NCBI RefSeq assembly: GCF_042677945.1
Contig: NZ_JBHUDN010000009.1
From: Haloplanus litoreus
GTDB taxonomy: Archaea; Halobacteriota; Halobacteria; Halobacteriales; Haloferacaceae
DNA: 64,000 nucleotides
Reading direction: 5' to 3' (one strand)
A model generated the notes under the pieces. That model was not told the origin of the DNA and made no database searches. It was given only the letters and a program-made list of their open reading frames with translations. Below, in pieces: positions 16,941 through 25,150 of the stretch (its first letter is position 1; each line of letters begins with the position of its first letter). Made by a program: the position numbers and the translations under genes.

Positions 16941-17683
16941 TAGAGCCGCCCGGAGGCGGTCGGGTTCACTCGGTCGGTTCGGGACGATCCGGTCGAGGTG
17001 TCGTCCAGCGAGTCGGCGATACCGGTGAAGGCGGCGACGCCCGCCGTGGCCGCAGCGGCCGTGACGACGACGCCGACGGCGAGTTCGACGGCCGGGGAGA
17101 GCAGGGCGGTGAGGGTGGCGACGACGACGAGGGCGAGGGGAACGGCCACGACGGCGAGGGCAATGGCGGCGATGCGGGCACGGTTGCCACGGGCCCGCGT
17201 CCACGTCCGGTCGACGGCCGTCGCGATGGACTCCCCGTCGGTGGCGACGGCGACGAACACCAGCGGCAGGTGGACGAGGACGACGAGTCCGGGGACGACG
17301 AGGGCGGCGAGACCGATCCCGGCGGCGACGACGCCGACGACGGCGACGACGATAGCGCGTCCGTAGGCGAACACCGTCTCGACGGGCGTCTCGCCGCCGC
17401 CGAGGGCGTCGGTGTCGGGGGCGAACACCCGCGCCATCGCCGCGAGGACGGCGACGCCGGCGACGCCGGCAGCGACGAGGCCGCCGACGGCCCCGAGGGT
17501 GGTCAGGGGGAGCGTGAGGTCGTAGACGACCTGCATCCGGGCCGCCAGCCCGGACCGGACGAGGAGGGTGTTGAACAAGACGTTCCACGCGGCGTCGACG
17601 GCCAGCAGTGCGACGACGAGGACGGCGAGGCGTGAGCCGACGCCGTCGAGACCACGACCGCCTGACGAGTCCTGGAGGGTCAT
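16940..17683 (-). CDS. polytopic membrane protein (DUF7847-like)
   Basis: A 247-residue protein with about six hydrophobic helices (first near residues 18-40) and a short charged C-terminal tail. The pattern of helices rich in Ala, Val and Gly with an internal DRTWTRARGNRARI loop resembles haloarchaeal membrane proteins I recall as DUF7847. No function can be proposed. It is translationally coupled to the downstream DUF192 gene. An AT-rich TATA-like ACATATAGG lies about 30 nt upstream. Confidence 0.65.
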   Translation of the reverse strand: MTLQDSSGGRGLDGVGSRLAVLVVALLAVDAAWNVLFNTLLVRSGLAARMQVVYDLTLPLTTLGAVGGLVAAGVAGVAVLAAMARVFAPDTDALGGGETPVETVFAYGRAIVVAVVGVVAAGIGLAALVVPGLVVLVHLPLVFVAVATDGESIATAVDRTWTRARGNRARIAAIALAVVAVPLALVVVATLTALLSPAVELAVGVVVTAAAATAGVAAFTGIADSLDDTSTGSSRTDRVNPTASGRL

Positions 17684-17740
17684 CGTCCGTTGCTGTGCGG
17701 CGACGACGACCTATATGTTTTTATCTAAATTTGATATGTG

Positions 17741-17809
17741 TCTGACGCGCGTCGCACAGAGCCACTCGAACGCTCGAAATCGAGCTGTTCGCGTCTCACG
17801 CGCGTCTGA
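17741..17809. promoter_or_regulatory. inverted repeat between divergent promoters
   Basis: TCTGACGCGCGT (17741-17752) is repeated in inverted orientation at 17798-17809 with 11 of 12 positions matching. It lies between the TATA-like elements of the membrane-protein gene (about 17713) and the lipoprotein gene (about 17826). Its place and symmetry fit a regulator-binding site, but none is known. Confidence 0.45.
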
Positions 17810-17852
17810 CAGCATCGATACGTTTTACTGCTCCGAAACCCGATGGCCGGTC

Positions 17853-18815
17853 ATGGATCGACGCGCCTTCCTCGTCGCCCTGACCCCCTTCGTGGCCGGT
17901 TGCTTCGGCGGACAGCCGAGCGACTCGAACGCCACGGCGACGGCTTCCCCCACTGAGACGCCCGAACCGACGCCCACCGAGACGCCCGAACCGACGGCCA
18001 CGCCGACGGCGACGGCGACGCCCGAACCCGAGGCGTCGTCGGAGGCGGCCCAGCAGATCGGCGAGGCGAGAGATCAACTCACCGAGGCCGTCTACGTCTA
18101 CACCGGCGGCGTCACCGACGACCTCCTGTCGGTGACGGCCGAAACCGAGTCGTTCAGGGCACGGGACGTACTCCTGAGCCTCGACGGGATCCAGCGAGCA
18201 CTCGTCGAAGCCGACTCGGAGGCGACGACCGAGGAGCAGCGAGCGACGGTCGAGTCGCTGGATACGATGCAGCGCTTCCTCACGCAGGCGACCGACGCCC
18301 AGTCGTGGCTCATCGACGGCCACGACGCACTCTCCGAGGCGTACTCCCACATGGACGACAACGACCTCGACGCCGCCGAGGACGACGTCGAACGCGTCGA
18401 GACGGCCGCCGAGGAGGTGTCGGAGCCGACGGGGATCCTCGAAGAGGAGATGGACGTCGACGCGGCGAGCGTGGTCGATGTAGTCGGCGAGAACGAATAC
18501 GAGGAGAAGGTATCGCAGTTGGTCGAGGAGGCGGACGTACTCTCCTCGCTCGGGGACGCCGCAGCCGACCTCCGGAACGGTATCTCGATGGTCGTCCGAG
18601 CGCGGGACGAGGTCGACGACGACCGAACCGACCGGGCCGCCGACACGGCGGATCGGGCGTACGACGTCCTGAACGACGTCGAAGACCGCGTCGACGACCT
18701 CCTCGACGATTTCCCGGAGCGCGCCGACGCGTTCGAGGACGTGGCCGACGACATGCGCTATCTCGCCTCCCGACAGGCGGACGACGCGGACACCATCTAC
18801 GAGCAGTACTCGTAG
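17853..18815 (+). CDS. secreted lipoprotein with Thr/Pro/Glu linker
   Basis: A 320-residue exported protein. The N-terminus MDRRAFLVALTPFVAGC has a twin-arginine-like pair and a haloarchaeal lipobox ending at Cys17, predicting a lipid anchor outside the membrane. A Thr/Pro/Glu repeat linker (about residues 28-65) follows. The rest is very acidic and helical, with coiled-coil-like stretches (SHMDDNDLDAAEDDVERVE). No enzyme motif was found. TATA-like CGTTTTACTG lies about 27 nt before the ATG. Confidence 0.8.
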   Translation: MDRRAFLVALTPFVAGCFGGQPSDSNATATASPTETPEPTPTETPEPTATPTATATPEPEASSEAAQQIGEARDQLTEAVYVYTGGVTDDLLSVTAETESFRARDVLLSLDGIQRALVEADSEATTEEQRATVESLDTMQRFLTQATDAQSWLIDGHDALSEAYSHMDDNDLDAAEDDVERVETAAEEVSEPTGILEEEMDVDAASVVDVVGENEYEEKVSQLVEEADVLSSLGDAAADLRNGISMVVRARDEVDDDRTDRAADTADRAYDVLNDVEDRVDDLLDDFPERADAFEDVADDMRYLASRQADDADTIYEQYS

Positions 18816-18904
18816 TCTCCGATCGGTGGCCCTGTGGCTCCGTGTCACAAACGGCGATTTGAGCCATCGTGAGGGTTTTGCTCGGCGGCACCGAGCACCC
18901 AAGT

Positions 18905-19114
18905 ATGGACTCCGACGACCGTGGCTGTCCGAAATGCGGCCACAGCGAGACCGACGTGGGGAAAATCTCCACGACCGGGGGCGGCCTCAGCAAGATGTTC
19001 GACATCCAGACCAACTCCTTCCGAGTGGTGTCGTGTGTCAACTGCGGTTACTCGGAACTCTACCGCGACACTGGGTCCCGGGGCGGGGACATCGTCGACG
19101 TGTTTCTCGGGTGA
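18905..19114 (+). CDS. zinc-ribbon nucleic-acid-binding-type protein
   Basis: A 69-residue protein with CPKCGH and CVNCGYSELY motifs about 37 residues apart. It matches the small family annotated as predicted nucleic-acid-binding protein with a Zn ribbon (COG3478-like). An upstream in-frame ATG at 18869 is possible, but homologous proteins begin close to the first Cys pair, so 18905 is chosen. The next gene starts at the base after its stop codon. Confidence 0.82.
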   Translation: MDSDDRGCPKCGHSETDVGKISTTGGGLSKMFDIQTNSFRVVSCVNCGYSELYRDTGSRGGDIVDVFLG

Positions 19115-19306
19115 ATGGCCGGGGGTGCCGAACTTCTCGTCCTCCTGTTCGGCCTGGCCGCGCCGCTGGTGCTGTACTGGTTGGTCCGGCCGGAACACGA
19201 GGACCGCGAGGTGATGGATCGGACGGCGGCCGAACGGGCCGCGCGCCGGGACCTGTCGGACGAGGGGGACGACCGGCCACGGAAGCGTGACCGCGGCCGG
19301 CGCTGA
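19115..19306 (+). CDS. small single-pass membrane protein
   Basis: A 63-residue protein. A single N-terminal hydrophobic helix (about residues 5-24, LLVLLFGLAAPLVLYWLV) is followed by a highly charged tail rich in Arg, Asp and Glu. It begins directly after the zinc-ribbon gene's TGA, so the two are probably co-translated. No family was recognised. Confidence 0.6.
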   Translation: MAGGAELLVLLFGLAAPLVLYWLVRPEHEDREVMDRTAAERAARRDLSDEGDDRPRKRDRGRR

Positions 19307-19318
19307 CGACGACATCCG

Positions 19319-19327
19319 TTTTATACC
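19319..19327 (+). promoter_or_regulatory. TATA box of the multicopper oxidase gene
   Basis: TTTTATACC is the only strong TATA-like element upstream of the oxidase. It is about 98 nt from the ATG at 19421, predicting transcription near 19348 and a leader of about 70 nt, which is unusual in this window. Confidence 0.5.
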
Positions 19328-19329
19328 CT

Positions 19330-19345
19330 CCCGAACCGGTTCGGG
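19330..19345. promoter_or_regulatory. 16-bp perfect palindrome, likely operator
   Basis: CCCGAACCGGTTCGGG is a perfect 16-bp palindrome placed directly after the TATA box and before the predicted transcription start of the multicopper oxidase gene. Binding there would block the polymerase, so a repressor site is likely. A second perfect palindrome, CGAGTACTCG, lies at 19409-19418 just before the start codon. Confidence 0.5.
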
Positions 19346-19420
19346 AATTCGGCACACCGTTGTCGACCGCCGAGAACCGTCGAGCAAGGCTTGTCCCGTG
19401 CAGACGGACGAGTACTCGTT

Positions 19421-20569
19421 ATGACGAACCACGTTGGTGCACCCGGAACGAAGCTCTCGCGTCGGCAGTTCATCGCGGCGACCGGTTCGGCGGGGACGCT
19501 CGGTCTGGCGGGGTGTGCCGCGCCGACCAACACGAACCCCTCGAGTGCGGAAGCCGCGACGGCGGCCCAGGGGTCGGCGTCGACGCTCCCGGGAGCGGCG
19601 AAACCGCAGGTCGTGGACGTGACCGAACAGCGCAATCGAGTGACGCTCCGGGCGGTCACGTCGACGCTTCCGGTCCACCCGGGGAGCGCGATGGGCGGAC
19701 CGGTCGAGTTGCCCCGGGTCTGGGCCTGGCAGGCCGACGACCGTTCGCCGAGCGTCCCCGGTCCCATCATTCGGACGACGGAAGGGGAGGACGTCGAGGT
19801 GACCCTCGACAACACCGACGCCGACATGCCCCACACCGTTCACTTCCACGGTGTCCGCAAGACGTGGGAGAACGACGGCGTCCCGACGACGACGGGGATG
19901 ACGGTGATGCCCGGCGAGAAACACACCTACGAGATTCCGGCGAACGTGCCGGGGACGCACCTCTATCACTGTCACTACCAGACCCACCGGCACATCGACA
20001 TGGGGATGTACGGCATCTTCCGGGTCGATCCGAAGGGGTACGAACCGGCCGACCAGGAACTGTTCATGACGGTGAAGGAGTGGGACTCCCGACTCAATCG
20101 GCAGATGGCGGGCGAGGACGTGAGCTACAGCCCCCGGAACCGGCAGCCCGACGTGTTCACGATCAACGGTCGCTCGGCGCCACGGACGCTGCATCCCGAA
20201 GACGGCTCGCCGGTGCTCGTCTCACGGGGCGACACCGTTCGGGTGCACTTCGCCAACAACGGCTACATGAACCACCCGATGCACACCCACAACCACCGGT
20301 TCCGGGTGGTCGAGAAGGACGGCTCGCGGATTCCCGACGTCGCCCAGTACGAACAGGACGTCCTCAACATGGCGCCGGCCGAACGCAAGACCATCGAGTT
20401 CGAGGCCGACGCGGACCCCGGCATCTACCTCATGCACTGTCACAAGGTCAGCCACGCGATGAACGGGAACTCCTACCCCGGCGGGATGGTCGGCGCCATC
20501 GTCTACGAGTCGGTCATGGACACGGACATCTTCGGCCAGTTGATGGAGTACGCGGGATACGAGCCGTAG
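19421..20569 (+). CDS. two-domain multicopper oxidase, Tat-exported lipoprotein
   Basis: A 382-residue copper oxidase. The twin-arginine motif SRRQF (14-15 are Arg) and lipobox Cys32 predict Tat export and a lipid anchor. Domain 1 has H138, H141, H143, then H183-C184-H185, H191 and M196. Domain 2 has H285, H288, H290, then H339-C340-H341, H345 and M356. The HxH and HCH pairs can form a complete trinuclear centre. A type 1 copper set is clear in domain 1 and possible in domain 2. Length and two-domain layout separate it from three-domain laccases. An in-frame TTG at 19391 is an alternative start. Confidence 0.88.
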   Translation: MTNHVGAPGTKLSRRQFIAATGSAGTLGLAGCAAPTNTNPSSAEAATAAQGSASTLPGAAKPQVVDVTEQRNRVTLRAVTSTLPVHPGSAMGGPVELPRVWAWQADDRSPSVPGPIIRTTEGEDVEVTLDNTDADMPHTVHFHGVRKTWENDGVPTTTGMTVMPGEKHTYEIPANVPGTHLYHCHYQTHRHIDMGMYGIFRVDPKGYEPADQELFMTVKEWDSRLNRQMAGEDVSYSPRNRQPDVFTINGRSAPRTLHPEDGSPVLVSRGDTVRVHFANNGYMNHPMHTHNHRFRVVEKDGSRIPDVAQYEQDVLNMAPAERKTIEFEADADPGIYLMHCHKVSHAMNGNSYPGGMVGAIVYESVMDTDIFGQLMEYAGYEP

Positions 20570-20609
20570 TCGGGACACGTTCATGTCCGTCGGGGCCGAC
20601 CACCCCGCC

Positions 20610-21131
20610 ATGGAGCGGACGCCCACGGGGACCCCCGTCGGGGTGGACGACCCCTACGACCACGCCGCCCGCTGCGACCATCTGACTTCGGACGGCCGCT
20701 GCCGGTTCGCCCTCGAACGCGCCGGCGACGACCCCGAGTTCGCCGCCGCCCGCCGCGAGGACGGGTACGACTGCGTCGTCGCCGGCGACGCCGAGTGGTG
20801 CGACTGCCCCCACTACCGCTCGACGACCGACGGCCGCGAGTGTCGACGCTGCGGACTCGAGGAGGTGCGGATGGCCCACGGCGCCACCCGTCCCTTGCTG
20901 GAGGAACACCACCTGTCCTACGGCGGGAGTGGGGACGGCGACGACCCGGCCCACGAACTCACGGTCGCGCTGTGTCGCTGGTGTCACGCGAAGGTCCACG
21001 CGGGGTGGGCACGGATCGACGACGACGCCGGTCCCGACGCCGAGGCCATCGCCGCCCGCGAAGAGCGCCGGAGCAAGGAGCGGAGGGAGTTCGGATTCTC
21101 GACGGCTGCGGAACGGGACGGGCGGGAGTGA
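20610..21131 (+). CDS. HNH-endonuclease-like Cys/His-rich protein
   Basis: A 173-residue protein. Its core reads LLEEHHLSYGG, then about 15 residues, then LCRWCHAKVHAG, an HNH-type layout. Before it there are further Cys pairs (CDHL...C, CDCPHY, CRRCG) that could hold a structural zinc. It resembles a haloarchaeal family I recall as DUF7097. It is not beside recombinase or restriction genes. The start at 20610 (MERTPTG) is chosen; an ATG at 20583 is also in frame. Confidence 0.65.
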   Translation: MERTPTGTPVGVDDPYDHAARCDHLTSDGRCRFALERAGDDPEFAAARREDGYDCVVAGDAEWCDCPHYRSTTDGRECRRCGLEEVRMAHGATRPLLEEHHLSYGGSGDGDDPAHELTVALCRWCHAKVHAGWARIDDDAGPDAEAIAAREERRSKERREFGFSTAAERDGRE

Positions 21132-21177
21132 GCCGGTTCCGGTCACCTTTTACGCGCTACCCGACTATCCCGCGGTA

Positions 21178-21726
21178 ATGACTCGGATCGTCGTCGTCGA
21201 CAACCACGGCCAGTTCACGCACCTGGAGCGCCGGGCGCTCCGTGACGCGGGCGTGGACACCGACATCGTCGACAACACCACGCCCCCGGCCGACCTCGAC
21301 GCTGACGGCCTCGTCCTCTCGGGCGGCCCGGACATGGATCGCATCGGACGCTGTACGGAGTATCTCGACCTCGACGTCCCGGTTCTCGGCATCTGTCTCG
21401 GGATGCAGATCATGGCCGCGGAACTCGACGGAGCGGTCGGCGCCGGCGACTACGGCGGCTACGCCGACGTCGACGTTCGGATCGTCGACGACGAGGATCC
21501 GCTGGTGGGGTCGCTCGCCCCCGAGACGCGGGTGTGGGCGAGTCACGCCGACGAGGTGACCGAACTGCCCACGGGATTTACCCACACCGCGACCAGCGAC
21601 GTCTGCGATATCGAGGCGATGAGCGACACGGCTCGGGAACTCTACGGCGTCCAGTGGCACCCCGAAGTCGCCCACACTGCGGAGGGCGAGGAAGTGTTCG
21701 AGAACTTCATCGCCCGCTGTCGGTGA
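21178..21726 (+). CDS. guaAA: GMP synthase glutaminase subunit
   Basis: The class I glutamine amidotransferase subunit of archaeal two-subunit GMP synthase; it supplies ammonia to the ATP-pyrophosphatase subunit. 182 residues, the usual size. The nucleophile is C73 in GICLGMQ, and the His/Glu of the triad are in YGVQWHPEV near residue 166. A TATA-like CTTTTACG lies about 27 nt before the ATG. The partner subunit (guaAB) is not in the window. Confidence 0.95.
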   Translation: MTRIVVVDNHGQFTHLERRALRDAGVDTDIVDNTTPPADLDADGLVLSGGPDMDRIGRCTEYLDLDVPVLGICLGMQIMAAELDGAVGAGDYGGYADVDVRIVDDEDPLVGSLAPETRVWASHADEVTELPTGFTHTATSDVCDIEAMSDTARELYGVQWHPEVAHTAEGEEVFENFIARCR

Positions 21727-21848
21727 GCGGGGTACCGTAAGTCGGCGTCGACGGGTCGCCGGAACGACAGGGCGACCCGCCGGGGAACGGGCACGACGAC
21801 CGATACGAAGGAAGGGATTTACGACTCCTCGTCACGTCGGGCCACCTG

Positions 21849-23759
21849 ATGACGGCGACCCAGTCGGACCTCGCGGACCTGTCGCGGTATATTTTCACCG
21901 CCCCGAGCTGGTACGCCAGCCTCGGGTTCGCGCTGGTCATCGCCGCGATGGCGGGGGTCGCCGCCTTCGACTCCGGCGGTACGTCGCCGACGTGGCGGAA
22001 CCTGCTCATTCTGGGCCGTGACGCCTGGCAGGGCATCTTCTTCATCGGCCTGCCGACGGTCATCGCGTCGCTCGGGACGACTGGCGTCGACCGCTTCGTC
22101 GGCGGCAAACTCACGCCGAACCGGTCGTCGCTGTTGGCGCTGCTCTGTGAGCTCATCCTCGTCGCCATCGTCACCGTCGCGGGTCTCGTCTCTCTGGTGA
22201 CGCCGCTCGGCCAGACCTTCGTCTACGACGCCCTGATCATCGCGCTGGCCTCCATCTTCGCCTTCCGCCTGCTGGTCGTCATGGCCGTCTCGCAGTCATC
22301 GCTTCTGATCGCGGCGGTGCCAGCGAGCCTCCAGACCGTCGTCTCGGCCGTCTTCCTGTTCGTCTACAGCGGCACTGTCCGGTTCCTGGAACTCGGCGGT
22401 CCGCTGGTCGACGCCTACCTGATGCCGTATCTCTCCCGCGCGTCGGAGGCTCCCCCGGAACTGTGGATCATCGACGCCAGCCACTTCCAGTTGCTTGCGG
22501 TCACTTGCGTGGTGTACGCCGGCGCCGTCTACACGTTCGTTCGGGTGATCGACCGCCCGTGGCAGCGCAGCCTCGGCGTGTCGGTCCTCGACTTCATCCG
22601 GGGGTTCGTCGGTCACGTCGCCGAAGGGTCGCGCGAACTCGAGGACTTCTTCGAGACACTCGGCGAGGAGGCCATCGTCCCCGTGACGGTGCTGTCCTTC
22701 CGGCGTCCCGACGGCACTCAAAAGGCGCGGTTCGTCCTGCCGATGATCCACCCGGGACCGATGGGCGAAATCGGGGGCGGAAACTTCCCCGCCCGGGTCG
22801 CCAAACACACCGAGGGGCTCGTCTTCCCACCACACGCTACCGCCGGACACGACTTCAACCTCGTGACCGAACGCGAGGTGGACGCCATCCTCGACGCCAT
22901 CGACGCCGCGGGCGAGCGACTCACGTACACCGAGGAGGCGACACGGAGCGTCCGCACCCGGTCGGGCGAGGCGTCGATGCTCGGGCAGGCCTTCGGCGAC
23001 GACGCCCTGCTAGTCGCCACCTACGCCCCCGGGTTCGCCGACGACGTGGAGTACGGCGTCGGCCTCTCCGCGGCCGCCGAAGCCCGAACCGTCGGGCTGG
23101 ACGACGTCCTCCTCGTCGACGCTCACAACTCCAACAACGGCCTCCAGGGCGAGGACCTGGGACACGTCACGCCCGGAAGCGAGCGCGCGTTCGACATGAT
23201 CACGGCGGCGAAACGGACGGGGCGGCGGCTGAGCGAGGCACCCCGCGGACCGATCCGTCTCGGCGTCGCCTGGGATCGGACGGAGTGGGACGCCCTCGAC
23301 GGCATCGGCCCCCTCGGGATCCGCGTCGCCGTCGTCGAGGTGGCGGACCAACACACGGCCTACGTACTCGTCGACGGCAACAACATGGTACCCGGACTGC
23401 GTGGCCGCGTCGTCGACGCGGTGACCGCCCGCGAACCGGTCGACGTGGCCGAGGTCATGACGACCGACACGCACATCGTCAACAGTGTCGAGGCGGACAA
23501 TCAGGTCGGGTCGGCCATCGACCACGGCGAGTTCGTCGCGCTGATCGAACGCCTGGTCGGGGAGGCGGCCGACGACCTCGAACCGGTGTCGGCCGGGCTA
23601 GCGACGGAGCGGGCGGAGGTGACGGTCTTCGGCAACGACCGGACGGAGACGCTCGCCAGTCACGCGAACGCCGTCGTCTCGATGGGCGGGGCGCTCGCGG
23701 CGGTCATCATCCTCGGCGCGATGGCGGTCAGCGTCCTGATCTTCTTCCTCACAGGGTGA
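21849..23759 (+). CDS. DUF2070 family membrane protein
   Basis: A 636-residue archaeal protein. About seven transmembrane helices (residues 25-240) are followed by a large soluble domain and one C-terminal helix (about 610-633). The soluble part has conserved-looking polar motifs: HPGPMGEIGGG (His301), PHATAGHDFN (His329, His334, Asp335, Asn337) and LVDAHNSNNG (Asp424, His426). These look like metal-binding active-site residues, but DUF2070 has no known activity. A zinc-finger gene converges on it with an 11-bp overlap, and the DUF373 gene follows. Confidence 0.9.
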   Translation: MTATQSDLADLSRYIFTAPSWYASLGFALVIAAMAGVAAFDSGGTSPTWRNLLILGRDAWQGIFFIGLPTVIASLGTTGVDRFVGGKLTPNRSSLLALLCELILVAIVTVAGLVSLVTPLGQTFVYDALIIALASIFAFRLLVVMAVSQSSLLIAAVPASLQTVVSAVFLFVYSGTVRFLELGGPLVDAYLMPYLSRASEAPPELWIIDASHFQLLAVTCVVYAGAVYTFVRVIDRPWQRSLGVSVLDFIRGFVGHVAEGSRELEDFFETLGEEAIVPVTVLSFRRPDGTQKARFVLPMIHPGPMGEIGGGNFPARVAKHTEGLVFPPHATAGHDFNLVTEREVDAILDAIDAAGERLTYTEEATRSVRTRSGEASMLGQAFGDDALLVATYAPGFADDVEYGVGLSAAAEARTVGLDDVLLVDAHNSNNGLQGEDLGHVTPGSERAFDMITAAKRTGRRLSEAPRGPIRLGVAWDRTEWDALDGIGPLGIRVAVVEVADQHTAYVLVDGNNMVPGLRGRVVDAVTAREPVDVAEVMTTDTHIVNSVEADNQVGSAIDHGEFVALIERLVGEAADDLEPVSAGLATERAEVTVFGNDRTETLASHANAVVSMGGALAAVIILGAMAVSVLIFFLTG

Positions 23760-23949
23760 GTTCGCGCGTATCGACCGCGTCACAGCTCGGACAGCGGTGC
23801 CGGTACTCGACGCGCAGCCCCGCGGCGGTCACGCGCCACTCCCCCTCGGTATCCTCGTGTCCGCAGGCCGGACACGCCGCCCGGGAGTCCTCGTAGTGGG
23901 CACGGAGTCGACCGAACGGCGTCGATCCGGAGCGGTTCTTCATTGACAT
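23749..23949 (-). CDS. HVO_0649-type zinc-finger protein
   Basis: A 66-residue haloarchaeal zinc-finger protein. The pattern CPACGHEDTEGEW...YRHRCPSCDA has two CPxC knuckles about 25 residues apart, as in the family named after Haloferax HVO_0649. Its 3' end overlaps the DUF2070 gene's 3' end by 11 bp. A second in-frame ATG lies six bases downstream. Function unknown; nucleic acid or protein binding is likely. Confidence 0.82.
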   Translation of the reverse strand: MSMKNRSGSTPFGRLRAHYEDSRAACPACGHEDTEGEWRVTAAGLRVEYRHRCPSCDAVDTRELTL

Positions 23950-24007
23950 GCGTTACCAATTAACTGAGTGACGTGTTAACTCTTTCGTGGCGGTGTCCCG
24001 AAGAGGG

Positions 24008-24015
24008 AAATATCC
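24008..24015 (+). promoter_or_regulatory. TATA box fixing the DUF373 start
   Basis: AAATATCC is centred about 24 nt before the GTG at 24035. This favours a leaderless transcript starting at that GTG over the in-frame ATG at 23987, which would lie upstream of the promoter. Confidence 0.55.
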
Positions 24016-24034
24016 GGATGGCCTACGAGGAGAC

Positions 24035-25150
24035 GTGCTCCTGGTGCTCTGTGTGGATCTGGACGACGACCTCGGCCGCAAGACCGGCCTCGAGACGCCG
24101 GTCGTCGGTCGCGACGCCGTCAGGGACGCGGCCGTCGCCCTCGCCACGGCGGACCCCGAGGACTCCGACGTGAACGTCATGTTCCAGGGGCTTCACGTCC
24201 TCGAGGACCTCGAAGCGGCGGAGAGCGAGGAGGTCGAAGTGGCCGCGGTCACGGGCGTTCAGGGGAGCGAAGTGCGGGCCACCCGCGCGGTCGGCGAGGA
24301 GGTCGACCGGGTACTGGCTGGCCTCGCGACCGGGGAGTCCGTCCGGGCCATCGTCATCACCGACGGCGCGCAGGACGAGTCCGTCCTGCCCGTCATCCGG
24401 TCGCGGGTCCCCATCGACAGCGTCCGCCGTGTCGTCGTCCGGCAGGCACAGAACCTGGAGTCGATGTACTACACGATGAAGCAGGTGCTCGCGGACCCGG
24501 AGACCCGCGGGACCCTGTTGGTTCCGCTCGGCATCCTCCTCCTGATCTACCCGTTCGTCACCATCGCCACCTTCTTCGACGTCCCGGGCGCGGCGGTTCT
24601 CGGGCTCATCTCGGCGCTCCTCGGTCTCTACACGCTGTTCCGGGGGCTGGGTCTCGAATCGACAGTGGACGAGGCAGCCGAGCGGATCCGAAACGTCCTC
24701 TACGCCGGTCGGGTGACGATCATCACCTACGTCGTCGCGGCGGCCCTCCTGGTCGTCGGCGGCGCCGAGGGGGTGTCGACGCTCCGGACCGTCGAGGCCG
24801 GTGTCGCCGGCGATCCGTCCGCAGTGACGGTGCTCGCCGCCCTCGTCAACGGCGCCATCCGGTGGTTCGCCGCGGCGGGGATCACCAGCAGCCTCGGACA
24901 AGTGACCGACGAGTACCTCGCCGACCGGTTCAAGTGGCGCTACCTGAACGCCCCCTTCTACGTGGCCGCCATCGCCGTCGTCCTCTACGCAGTCTCCGGG
25001 TTCTTGCTCCCGCCCGTGGCGGGCGTGGCGGCGCTCACGCTGACGGACCTCGCGGTGGCTCTCACCGTCGGCACGCTCCTCGGCGTTCTCAGCACGCTCA
25101 CCTTTGCCATCGCGGAGTCACGATTCCCGACGGGCGTCGACCCGGCCTAA
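24035..25150 (+). CDS. DUF373 family membrane protein
   Basis: A 371-residue archaeal protein. The soluble N-terminal domain (1-165) begins LLVLCVDLDDDLGRKTG, the Asp-rich signature of DUF373, and contains VITDGAQDE; about six transmembrane helices follow (from TLLVPLGILLLIYPF). The reaction is unknown. The GTG start gives the family N-terminus. It is convergent with the prenyl synthase gene and their stop codons interlock in CTAA. The DUF2070 gene lies just upstream. Confidence 0.88.
   Translation: MLLVLCVDLDDDLGRKTGLETPVVGRDAVRDAAVALATADPEDSDVNVMFQGLHVLEDLEAAESEEVEVAAVTGVQGSEVRATRAVGEEVDRVLAGLATGESVRAIVITDGAQDESVLPVIRSRVPIDSVRRVVVRQAQNLESMYYTMKQVLADPETRGTLLVPLGILLLIYPFVTIATFFDVPGAAVLGLISALLGLYTLFRGLGLESTVDEAAERIRNVLYAGRVTIITYVVAAALLVVGGAEGVSTLRTVEAGVAGDPSAVTVLAALVNGAIRWFAAAGITSSLGQVTDEYLADRFKWRYLNAPFYVAAIAVVLYAVSGFLLPPVAGVAALTLTDLAVALTVGTLLGVLSTLTFAIAESRFPTGVDPA

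Noticed and set aside
19421..20569. Copper nitrite reductase (NirK) identity for the multicopper oxidase
   Set aside because: Both domains carry HCH pairs as in trinuclear oxidases; NirK has a single type 1 Cys and the GMVPWHVVSGM pattern, which is absent.
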